From: Pseudomonadales bacterium
Lineage (GTDB): Bacteria > Pseudomonadota > Gammaproteobacteria > Pseudomonadales > Azotimanducaceae
DNA: 55,349 nucleotides
Assembly (NCBI GenBank): GCA_016763855.1
Contig: JAESSY010000048.1
Coordinates: forward strand, 1 to 55,349
Direction of reading: 5' to 3'
A model generated the notes under the pieces. The model saw only the letters and a list, made by a program, of their open reading frames with translations. It had not been told where the DNA came from and ran no database searches. Below are positions 18,409-26,378 of the stretch, in pieces (the stretch's first letter is position 1; every line of letters starts with the position of its first letter). Both the position numbers and the translations under genes were made by a program.

Positions 18409-18841
18409 GAAAAAATATGCGAGAGAGGGTAGATATTTTGCTTTTCATGAAGAAATATTAAGTTCAAATGCATATCGTGACCTTGATTGTGTTTCTAGGT
18501 GTTTATTAGTTGAGTTCGTTAGAGTGTGTTTCCCTTTAGAAAGAAATGGTCGCCTGTCTATCTCAACTGCCAATGCGGCAGCCCGTCTAAACATACACAG
18601 AGACACTGCTGCTAAAGCATTTTATCAGCTAACAGAGCACGGTTTTATCATTCTTCGGAAGGGTGAATTCTGGCAGCAGAGACAAGCCCGTAAATGGGCA
18701 TTAACAATACTTCCAGAGGGTAAGAGACGTGAGCCTGCGGATGATTGGAAGCAGTGGAAACTCGGGTCGCCAGTTTTTGAAATTCCCACCCGAAAGAAAA
18801 CAGTTAGACAAGATGCTACAGATGAATCCAACGTGGGGTAA
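18401..18841 (+). CDS. Winged-helix protein A (replication/regulation-like)
   Basis: 146 aa basic protein. Residues ~8-90 read as a winged-helix unit: FAFHEEILSSNAYRDL, then a long helix with SRCLLVEFVRV, LSISTANAAARLNIHRDTAA as recognition region, and the wing HGFIILRKGE. Such proteins occur with replication genes of plasmids and phages as DNA-binding factors. It is clearly paralogous to the next gene (same EIL.S.AY, RCLLxExxRV, HGFxIxRKGE and W-x2-W features). Start overlaps the previous gene by 8 bp. Confidence 0.75.
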   Translation: MAKKKYAREGRYFAFHEEILSSNAYRDLDCVSRCLLVEFVRVCFPLERNGRLSISTANAAARLNIHRDTAAKAFYQLTEHGFIILRKGEFWQQRQARKWALTILPEGKRREPADDWKQWKLGSPVFEIPTRKKTVRQDATDESNVG

Positions 18842-18843
18842 GC

Positions 18844-19317
18844 ATGAAGCAATATTTTAGAAAAGGAGCTTTTGTATCGCTTTATGACGAAATTCTAAAC
18901 TCGCCTGCTTATGGGGGGTTGAGTTGTAATGCTAGATGCCTGTTATTAGAGCTTGCTAGGGTAGAAAATCATTACACTAAAAATGGTGATATATGTATAT
19001 CTCAGAAGGATGCTGCAAACCTGTTAAAGACCAGAGCAGATTCAATTCCCCGTATATATGATGAATTGGTAGATCATGGTTTTCTCATTGAAAGGAAGGG
19101 TGAGCATCACAAGAAGAATAGGCTTGGCCAAAAATGGATAATGACAACTTTATCGTATGAGGATCAGAAGGCCACTGACGAATGGAGAAAGTGGGGGAAA
19201 GATAATGGCAAGAATAATGTTGTCCCTATCTGTAAAATTAACGTAAAAGGAAAGCCGAAGCGAAATAGACTTTCAGTTGAATTTCAAAATCTAGCTATTA
19301 TCAATGACAGAGTATGA
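18844..19317 (+). CDS. Winged-helix protein B (paralogue of A)
   Basis: 157 aa, starting 2 bp after its paralogue. Shared features run in the same order: FVSLYDEILNSPAYGGL, ARCLLLELARV, ISQKDAANLLKTRADSI, HGFLIERKGE and a Trp pair near WRKWGK. The basic C-terminal tail (KINVKGKPKRNRLS) is specific to this copy. Probably a second DNA-binding factor for the same element. It is the last gene before the long non-coding segment, which begins right after it. Confidence 0.75.
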   Translation: MKQYFRKGAFVSLYDEILNSPAYGGLSCNARCLLLELARVENHYTKNGDICISQKDAANLLKTRADSIPRIYDELVDHGFLIERKGEHHKKNRLGQKWIMTTLSYEDQKATDEWRKWGKDNGKNNVVPICKINVKGKPKRNRLSVEFQNLAIINDRV

Positions 19318-20741
19318 ATCCTTTGTTCCTCGCTATGCATTTTATCGACTTTAGTCGATATGGTATTCTTTAAGACAGCAACGTGGATTAATATCCATTT
19401 GCTGAGAACTTTATGGCATCGTAATTACTAAAATAAGCCCTAAAAATCTTTGTAATGTATAGTGGATTAGTCAGAAATCATAAATGCATTTATAGAAAAT
19501 TCCGATCCTAAATGAGGAAGTTCTTTGGCCTAATAAAGTAATCTTATTGGCCTGAAAATGGAGTGACTGCCTCATTTATCGACCCTTGACTGATACTGTT
19601 AGAGTCCATATATGTAGTGATTTGGTGGTTCTAGGGTGGTTGTTCTGGCCTATATTATCAACAATATATATTTACCATCCCATTATAGTATTCTGTTGAA
19701 TAGTAATAATTGTATTAATATGTAAATTTTTAATAGTTAATTGTCTATGCAAATATATTGTCAATATGCTTTTAACTACCGATGTCTTTGTTAGCTTGAT
19801 AATTTATGGATTAATACATCCGGTTACCGTGAAAATGTATTCTAGTTAACTGAATTGATATGAGTGCATAAATGAGCTGCCATTTGATTAATAGAAATAC
19901 ATTGTCAGTTTAATATTTCATTAAAGAATTATTTATTAAATGGGCATAAGCAAGAAACTAAATATATAGCAATCTGGGAAGATGACAATATTTCAATGGA
20001 ATTACTTTCACACCAACATTCAACTCATAAGTTGGATTTGTAGATATTTAAGCATTTGGTTTGAGTTATTCATGTGTGCCTTAGATCAATTCGAATCAAT
20101 CCGGTACGTCCAAATTATTCAGATAGCTGTCAGCTAATTTGAAGGTTAATATCAATACGTGAATGTAACCAACCAGAATCATCAGTGATCTATTAATCAA
20201 TTGTGGATGGGGAATTCATAGTTGATATCTTCAGTTCTGGTTGTAAGTATTTGGTAATTGTTACTTGAATTCAAAGTAGAAGTTCTCTGTTCGTTCATCA
20301 ACCATATCTGTGGAGTATTTCATTGAATCAATTAGGAGGGTCGTAGCAGGTCGAATTTTCCAAACACGAGTATTGGTATTAGAATAATTATAAATCGGCT
20401 CAGATTGGCTTGTATGAAGCCTGAAGCTGATCTGGATCAGTGGGGTGGCTTGTATATTAGCTAATAGGGGCGATCGGATGAGGTATTGGATAAGAAAACT
20501 GAATAATAAGTTGTCCGGTTAGCTCTTTCACTTCAATATATAACCATAATCGAACGCTGGGCTTAATCTGGAGCCATTTGAGGGCTTTTATCTCTCAATA
20601 TGATGAATGACGTCAATATCAAAAAAATTCTGTTACAAGGCTCCTGAATGCTTCTTGGGCATATGGTTAATTAGTGATTATTGTATTAGATTGATAAATA
20701 CTGAAGAATAAGCAGATATATCAATTAATCAGGTAATCCCA
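19318..20741. other. 1.4-kb AT-rich non-coding segment
   Basis: No open frame of useful length on either strand. It starts after the second winged-helix gene and ends at the H-NS-like gene. Contents: a GTAATTAC box at 19421, a nested inverted repeat at 19509-19578, a CTGATC/GATCAG inverted repeat near 20428, and many A/T tracts. An origin, a nucleoid-protein-bound control region or decayed coding sequence are the options. The replication-like genes upstream make an origin the most interesting of these. Confidence 0.6.
19509..19578. repeat. Nested inverted repeats (possible large hairpin)
   Basis: Outer arms TAAATGAGG (19509-19517) and CCTCATTTA (19570-19578) match perfectly over 9 bp. Inside lies a second inverted repeat: GGCCTAATAA and TTATTGGCC, pairing except for one bulged T, around a 7-nt loop. 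The whole could fold as a 70-nt two-part hairpin. Location after the winged-helix genes suggests a replication origin, a nicking site or a strong terminator. Confidence 0.55.
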
Positions 20742-21140
20742 ATGACAGATACCAATCTTCTAAGAAGAATCAGATCACTTCGTAAGGCCAGCAAGGAATT
20801 GTCCGTTGATGAACTTGAAAACCTTGTGCTCCAGATACAGAGATTCATCGCAGATAGGAAAGTTGAAGAAAAGCAATTGAAGGCGGAGCAAGCTGAAAAA
20901 TTGAAACAAGTAAAACAAATTCAACAAGCAATGGCTGATGCCGGTATAAATATCTCAGATTTGGATGGAACTGATAATAAACCACGTTCAACCAAACGGA
21001 ACAGGCAGCCGTTTAAATATGAAATATTGGATAAAAACGGAAAGCTGAAAATGTGGTCCGGGTCTGGTAGAAAACCAAATCTAATAATCAAATATTTGAA
21101 GAAGAAGGGCAATATGCTGGAAGATTTATTAATCAAGTAA
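20742..21140 (+). CDS. H-NS family nucleoid-associated protein
   Basis: 132 aa. Residues ~1-65 match the H-NS oligomerisation region (LLRRIRSLRKASKELSVDEL, then a long coiled coil). The C-terminal domain is the H-NS DNA-binding unit with KYEILDKNGKLKMWSGSGRK and P next, so GSGRKP replaces the GQGRTP AT-hook-like loop of E. coli H-NS; IIKYLKKKGNMLEDLLI follows. H-NS proteins silence AT-rich foreign DNA. Being coded on the island next to an AT-rich segment, it probably represses island genes or protects the host from their cost. Confidence 0.92.
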   Translation: MTDTNLLRRIRSLRKASKELSVDELENLVLQIQRFIADRKVEEKQLKAEQAEKLKQVKQIQQAMADAGINISDLDGTDNKPRSTKRNRQPFKYEILDKNGKLKMWSGSGRKPNLIIKYLKKKGNMLEDLLIK

Positions 21141-21240
21141 TCAGCAGGATTGTGTGCTTATTTACAGTTTTGAAAGGTGGTTGTATTCCCATCCATCCAT
21201 TCCCACTTACGGACAATCATAATCGTCAGTATGCCACCAG

Positions 21241-21405
21241 TTACTTCTCGATTCTCTGTGTAATGACTTTGGATATGTAATCGGCACTGTTCTCGAAATT
21301 TTGTGTAACTTCCACCAGAATCCGATTGATTTGCTCTACATCAAAATCACCTTTAAGCAGTTCGCCTGCAAGTTCAATTGTTGTGGCTGATATTTCCTGA
21401 TTCAT
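21241..21405 (-). CDS. Small helical hypothetical protein (54 aa)
   Basis: ATG at 21405 with AAGGTG 7 bp upstream; a longer in-frame start at 21450 has no ribosome site. Translation MNQEISATTIELAGELLKGD then acidic and helical to the end (VTQNFENSADYISKVITQRI). It is convergent with the H-NS-like gene 100 bp away. No family recognised; size and position would suit a modulator of H-NS but nothing in the sequence proves it. Confidence 0.5.
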   Translation of the reverse strand: MNQEISATTIELAGELLKGDFDVEQINRILVEVTQNFENSADYISKVITQRIEK

Positions 21406-21950
21406 TTTATTCACCTTGTGTTTGTTGTTTTGAATATTTATGGAAAACAAAATAAATTAGGAATGATTTTATTTGGGAGAGTGGTTGTTACCAGTCACGG
21501 AAACTCTTTAAGAATGACGGTTACATGAAAAAAGTTTGATTATTAGGTGAACACGTCTTTCAAGCAACTAACATTTTCATGGCGGTCTAATAATCAGAAT
21601 GGCCCAGTATTACAGTGTAATTATGAATTATGTAATTTATTTATGGGAGCAAGTTGTCATCCGGTATCTTCCATAGCCTGCGATTAATGACCGAACGTTT
21701 GACAATATCCCCATGCTGTTTGTCTGAGTACTGGTGAGGGTTTTTATGGGGATATTTGCCATGTAGGTTTGCTTTTAATTAAGCGGCTTAGAAGGCTTCT
21801 CTGTTGATCCTAGTGCCGGTTCATATGAACGATAATCTCGTTTAGAAAATATCCTATTCCATCATGATTATTACTTTGGTCGGGACGCTTCATTTCTAAT
21901 CGCATAGATATCTGTGAGGCAAACATAATAATAATCTAACGGAGATAAAT
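21406..21950. other. Non-coding stretch
   Basis: About 545 bp with no convincing gene on either strand. It holds the promoter of the 54-aa gene and of the gene at 21951, and several AT-rich runs. No repeat family or RNA motif recognised. Confidence 0.5.
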
Positions 21951-22142
21951 ATGAATTTTGATAATAAAGATTTTTGCAATGGGAAGATAGCAGATTTCAG
22001 AAAGAGACGATGGGAACGGGAGTATCAAAAAAAGTGTGACAGTATGCTCGACTCAACCTCAATGGACAGAAACAAGAAACTGCTACAAGAGGAAAATAAT
22101 AAGTCGTATGAGGCGTACTCAAAGATTCTTCAGAGAACATGA
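21951..22142 (+). CDS. Small hypothetical protein (63 aa)
   Basis: ATG preceded by AACGGAGATAAAT, a good ribosome site. The product is hydrophilic and strongly helical with many charged residues (FRKRRWEREYQKKCD). No family recognised. It stands alone, 228 bp before the next gene. The other frames over it are less protein-like. Confidence 0.5.
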   Translation: MNFDNKDFCNGKIADFRKRRWEREYQKKCDSMLDSTSMDRNKKLLQEENNKSYEAYSKILQRT

Positions 22143-22370
22143 GTTGGTGCAGATGGTCTTGGTAGTGGAGATACAATCCATCGAAAGGTGCGTGAGCCAT
22201 TGTTGTTTGCAATGTTTAAAACAAGAGCGGTTCACCTTAGTCAGTCGAGGCGGTGGAAAATAACCTTTACAAAGGGAATTGCAGACAAACCATAAATACA
22301 AGTAAGCATTGATGATAGGACAAGCGCCCAGTCATCTTTCGAATCGCGAATATTTAAGGAGTGTTATCTA

Positions 22371-22964
22371 GTGACCGCACAAAAAAATGACAAGTTTGTA
22401 TACCATAATGTTGAATATTCTATAGTTGGCTTCAATAACGATGAGCCTTTAGATATTGCATCGCTGGGAATACAGCCCACTCCAGTTTCCACTGGATGCT
22501 GGAGAGGCTACGTAGCTGAATATGCCATAGCAAATAATAGTCTGGTTTTAGATGGCTTGAGCGTGACGATATGGGCTAATGACGAGCAACAAATTATTGG
22601 CCCTGAAATCAACGGTATAAGCCCAACTGGGCCAAATACAGAATTTGATTTCTTTACAAGTCATTATCGTGGCCTGAGTTATCCTTTGGCCTATTCAGGG
22701 AAGCTCCTATTAGGGAACGGTTTCATTCGTGATCTATATGACCATATGGGGTTCCACGCTTCATACAAATATGAGCATGTCGTGGAGCTGTCTTTTGATA
22801 ATGGCTTGTTGATTAATGAAACAGATAGATCAGAAGAAAATGCCGCGCTAAGACAAACAATTATACTGGCAGATAAACGTAAGTTAGGCAGTAGCGACAC
22901 AATTGACGATATTGAAAGCTATGTTGCTAATTCGTTCAGCCGTTCCTTCACAGAGCTAGATTGA
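22371..22964 (+). CDS. Hypothetical cytoplasmic protein
   Basis: 197 aa, GTG start preceded by AAGGAG (AAGGAGTGTTATCTA). The sequence is well ordered and globular: GCWRGYVAEYAIANNSLVLD, then ISPTGPN, then YPLAYSGKLLLGNGFIRDLY and HMGFHASYKYEHVVEL. The pattern recalls small conserved proteins found beside toxin/immunity loci, but I cannot name the family. No signal or membrane segment. It precedes the T5orf172 gene by about 120 bp and may be in the same transcript. Confidence 0.65.
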   Translation: MTAQKNDKFVYHNVEYSIVGFNNDEPLDIASLGIQPTPVSTGCWRGYVAEYAIANNSLVLDGLSVTIWANDEQQIIGPEINGISPTGPNTEFDFFTSHYRGLSYPLAYSGKLLLGNGFIRDLYDHMGFHASYKYEHVVELSFDNGLLINETDRSEENAALRQTIILADKRKLGSSDTIDDIESYVANSFSRSFTELD

Positions 22965-23087
22965 AAAAGGTGGAGATAGGTAATTGGAGAATCTCAAGAT
23001 GAGATCGACTATATTACAGAGCTAGTAAGGCTGATCAATGAAAAAGTTAATACGGCTGATAAACCAAAGCCCATAGAGGCCAATAGT

Positions 23088-23786
23088 ATGAAAACAAAAC
23101 AATCAATCATATATGTAATGCGTCACATTGATATTGGTGGCCATATTGATATTCCCTACAAGAAGGTAGGTATCACAGGTGCAGGGAACGCTACATTAGA
23201 TTCTCGACTACAACAAATCAGTAATACAAAATCTCCCATCAAGGCTCAGTGCGTCGCTGCTTGGGAATACAGGGATGCAAAAAAACTTGAAGACGCCTTA
23301 CATCTGCTACTGGAAGATAGTCGGGTGGAAGGGGAGTGGTTCTACGATAAAGAAGATTCTCTAGTGACTCGGATGCATCCAATTATGGAATTAATAGGTG
23401 CCAAGGAAATTCAGATCAAAGAAAGCGATGACGTCTATACCAAGAGCATTATGCAGAAAGAAGACAAAGCAAGAGAGCAATCTGAACATATCCTTCTAGG
23501 AGAAATGATTGGCCTATTTAACAATTCATTACGTTCTAGTTCCAGAAAAGCAGGGCCTACATTTTTTGGAGCCAAGCAAGAGCTGACCTACTATGTTGCG
23601 GCTAGAAAATCGGGTAACCATAATCTGAGCATTGGTAGAAGCAAAAATATTTACATGGAACTGAGTAAATTTCTTGAAAGTAAAGGTTTTGATGTTGAAC
23701 AGGGAAAGAAGGGCACTGCAATTATTTTTGGTAAAACATCCAAAATTATTGTTGAGATCATCGAGATGATTGAGGATGAGTTTTAG
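23088..23786 (+). CDS. GIY-YIG (T5orf172-type) nuclease-like protein
   Basis: 232 aa. Residues ~8-100 form a T5orf172-like GIY-YIG domain: IYVMRHID, YKKVGIT, a conserved Arg in LDSRLQQIS, Glu/His in LEDALHLLL and the final EWFYD. The C-terminal part is unassigned (FFGAKQELTYYVAARKSG). The ATG has AGAGG upstream. The same frame stays open for 35 codons upstream to an ATT at 22983 that follows GGTGGAG, with protein-like content (ITELVRLINEKVNTAD), so a longer form is possible. Its stop overlaps the convergent Mrr gene by 4 bp. Confidence 0.8.
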   Translation: MKTKQSIIYVMRHIDIGGHIDIPYKKVGITGAGNATLDSRLQQISNTKSPIKAQCVAAWEYRDAKKLEDALHLLLEDSRVEGEWFYDKEDSLVTRMHPIMELIGAKEIQIKESDDVYTKSIMQKEDKAREQSEHILLGEMIGLFNNSLRSSSRKAGPTFFGAKQELTYYVAARKSGNHNLSIGRSKNIYMELSKFLESKGFDVEQGKKGTAIIFGKTSKIIVEIIEMIEDEF

Positions 23787-24724
23787 GCATCTTCAGTCTG
23801 TGATGATGATGAAGTATCATCATCCATCTCATCCCAGAAATCACTGTCTAGTTTTTCGATCTCAACAACTTCTTCTACCTGCATGCCCAGCCCATATTCG
23901 TAAATGTACTCGGCTAACTTATCCCCATCTATTAATACGACGGTTGTTGTACCATTGAGATTGTCTGCGTACTCGATTGCACCTCTTGAATAGAATGATG
24001 TTGTGATGAAAACCCCTTTGTTCGATTGAGCAACTGCTAACGCCCCTACAAATTTCTGGACTTCTTCACGCCCAACGGTGTTGCCACGAGCATAGCGTTT
24101 GGCTTGGATATGAATTCGGCCTAGACCCAGTACGTCTTCTTTAATTATTCCATCAATACCCCCGTCATTGGAATATTTTGTAACTTCCCCAGCGGCCTTA
24201 ACTGTGCCGCCGTATCCCATATGTTGAAGTAACAGGACGACCAGTTCTTCAAACTCGCGAGGTGTCTTGCTAAGAATTACATCAATAATTTCACTGTATA
24301 CTGATGTTCGAATCCGTGAAGAGGATTCGTATAATTCTTCTTGTGGTGTGCGGCCAGTAATGGGTGTGTGAAGTTCCTCAGGATTTGATCGTTTTTGTGG
24401 TTCACGCTTCGCTACCTGTTCGGTAATGAATGTGTGGATATTTTCAGGATTTGAAAGGTATTCTCTACCTAAATCAGTGATTTGATAGGTGCCACGCTTA
24501 GGTTTCTGGACCAGTCCCGCCATATTCATGTAGCTCAGTGCCCATGAGATACGGTCATAGAAAATTCTTCCATTCCCTGAATCATATTCCTCTGCCATCT
24601 CCTCTTCACCGAGATTCATCTTGTAGGCTAATGGTTGTTCAAATTCTTTTAGCTTCAGAGTCTCCACCTCGGTGAGGAGGTTTAGTACTGGAATTCTTAT
24701 ATCCTCATGTTTTGGGATTTGCAT
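23783..24724 (-). CDS. Mrr-type restriction endonuclease
   Basis: 313 aa. Residues 1-95 are an Mrr N-terminal winged helix (RISWALSYMNMAGLVQKPKR, then ITDLGREYL). Residues ~155-280 are the Mrr catalytic PD-(D/E)XK fold: FEELVVLLLQHMGYGG, Asp191 in GGIDGII and Gln207-x-Lys209 in HIQAKRY. An acidic C-terminal tail follows. Mrr proteins are type IV enzymes cutting modified DNA, or act in stress responses. No methyltransferase is adjacent. Convergent with the GIY-YIG gene with overlapping 3' ends. Confidence 0.9.
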   Translation of the reverse strand: MQIPKHEDIRIPVLNLLTEVETLKLKEFEQPLAYKMNLGEEEMAEEYDSGNGRIFYDRISWALSYMNMAGLVQKPKRGTYQITDLGREYLSNPENIHTFITEQVAKREPQKRSNPEELHTPITGRTPQEELYESSSRIRTSVYSEIIDVILSKTPREFEELVVLLLQHMGYGGTVKAAGEVTKYSNDGGIDGIIKEDVLGLGRIHIQAKRYARGNTVGREEVQKFVGALAVAQSNKGVFITTSFYSRGAIEYADNLNGTTTVVLIDGDKLAEYIYEYGLGMQVEEVVEIEKLDSDFWDEMDDDTSSSSQTEDA

Positions 24725-25026
24725 GATTTTTATGCTCTTTAAAATGTCGGTAATTATTTAGATATCAATGTCTTTGAGCTTCATATGAAGACAAACTAAT
24801 CCGACTATATCAGTTCTCGCTTTTTCATGGCAGAGAGGTAATGATAAGGTTCAAGACGTTCGATGAATGTTCGAAATGAAAGACGTAATAAAGCCAGCAA
24901 TACGAGAGCGAGGTTTCGCCTCTGTGCATTTGTTGAATTATCACTAATATACCGTTGGCCGACTAATGAAAAGAGCCCTACATACGTTCGCCTTGGACAG
25001 CGAAGGAATGGCTTCGGGGCAAAACA

Positions 25027-25287
25027 TTGGACTGCATAATCTTCGATGATTTGGATGGGACTAACTTATTCAACCCTGCGGTCCAACGCGAGGCGCTTGA
25101 AGCAGAAATCGCATGGCTGGTGAAAAAAGAAACAGGTGAGTGGCCACTTTTATTGTCAATGATTAATCCCCACGCATTTACGAGTAGAGACAAGCGTCAC
25201 AGAGAACTAGTTAAGGCCATTCATGACGAGCTGTGCAATTTGAATTGGTTTGTCTGCAATGAATCAGATAAAAAACATAACATGTAA
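25027..25287 (+). CDS. Doubtful small protein or fragment (86 aa)
   Basis: Open frame from TTG 25027. The frame is open for another 20 codons upstream with protein-like sequence (RSPWTAKEWLRGK) but without ATG/GTG, so the 5' end may be lost. DCIIFDDLDGTNLFNP resembles nothing I can name. Composition is protein-like on this strand. About 300 bp upstream of it shows no gene. It may be a remnant. Confidence 0.3.
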   Translation: MDCIIFDDLDGTNLFNPAVQREALEAEIAWLVKKETGEWPLLLSMINPHAFTSRDKRHRELVKAIHDELCNLNWFVCNESDKKHNM

Positions 25288-25477
25288 GCCAACATTGCAA
25301 CTCACCCGCTCCTTGACTAGCAAGCGTCTCAGTTAAGCTAATATTGTCGTGCTAGACAATCGGATATAGCTAGAAAAAAGTTCAGCTTTTAGCAGCGAAG
25401 AATCTTGGCCTTAGTTAGAATGCGCTAGGGCGTTGGCTTAGCAAGCATATGGAGTTGTCGTTAATAAAGGAGGTCAT

Positions 25478-26230
25478 ATGAGTATCCGCCGTCGCTCTAG
25501 AGAAGTCTTGCTGGTTGGGGTTGATCTAGCTTGGCAAAGTGAGAAAAACCCCTCTGCAATTGCTCATGGTGCTCTCAGCGATTTTGTACTCACAGCTACC
25601 AAGGTAGAGCCAGCCATATATGGTATAGACGATGTACTCAATCAGCTAACAAATGTTGTCGGGCTCCAAGGTATTGCTATTGATGCTCCGCTAATTATCA
25701 GTAATGAAAATGGACAACGTCCATGTGAACGAGGCATTGGTAAAAAGTACGGATCACGTCATGCCTCTTGTCATACCTCGAATAAGAACTTATACCCGGA
25801 TGCTAAAAGTGTTTACCTGTCTTTGAAACTCTTGGCAAAGGGGTTTAACCATCTGGAAGGTGATCGCTGGCAAATAGAATGTTACCCGCACCCTGCGATC
25901 ATAGAGATGTTCAATCTTCCTGAGCGATTGAAATATAAGAAAGGTAAGGTTGCTGATAAGAAGGCGGGTCAGAAGAAGTTGGCAAAGTTAATATTGAATC
26001 TGAGAACCAGTAAGGTCCTACCATTAAAGATCAATGATGATGTGATGAGTTATCTTAGTTCGACTTATATTGAATCGCTTGTAGGTCAGAAACTAAAGTC
26101 TAACGAAGATGCATTGGATGCTATTGTTTGTTTGTATGTCGCTGGATTGTACTCCATTAATGCTGGCGGTCAGGTTTTTGGTGATGCCGACACAGGCTAT
26201 ATATGGGTGCCTCAGGATGTATGTATCTAG
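25478..26230 (+). CDS. DUF429 family protein (predicted RNase H-like nuclease)
   Basis: 250 aa, with a strong ribosome site AAAGGAGGTCAT before the ATG. DUF429 hallmarks: VGVDLAW near residue 13, AIDAPL near residue 69, IECYPHPAIIEMF near residue 130, and EDALDAIVCLYVAGLY near residue 209, which supplies acidic residues of an RNase H-like fold. Function unproven in the family. It is a single-gene unit between an Mrr gene and a secreted-protein gene. Confidence 0.85.
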   Translation: MSIRRRSREVLLVGVDLAWQSEKNPSAIAHGALSDFVLTATKVEPAIYGIDDVLNQLTNVVGLQGIAIDAPLIISNENGQRPCERGIGKKYGSRHASCHTSNKNLYPDAKSVYLSLKLLAKGFNHLEGDRWQIECYPHPAIIEMFNLPERLKYKKGKVADKKAGQKKLAKLILNLRTSKVLPLKINDDVMSYLSSTYIESLVGQKLKSNEDALDAIVCLYVAGLYSINAGGQVFGDADTGYIWVPQDVCI

Positions 26231-26378
26231 TAGTATGAGGTGACGAAACCAGTTAATGGAGTGCTTGGATAGTTAAGCACATAAAAACTTGGCATTTTTG
26301 AGCCTGCATCAATTTAGCCCATCACCCATATCCAAATAGCATCCAGCAGTAAAATCGTAGCAGTTCATTCCTACGTAC

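Noticed and set aside
22036-22263. 75-aa frame overlapping the small gene at 21951
   Set aside because: No ribosome site and Cys-rich, non-protein-like composition; the frame at 21951 has a better start.
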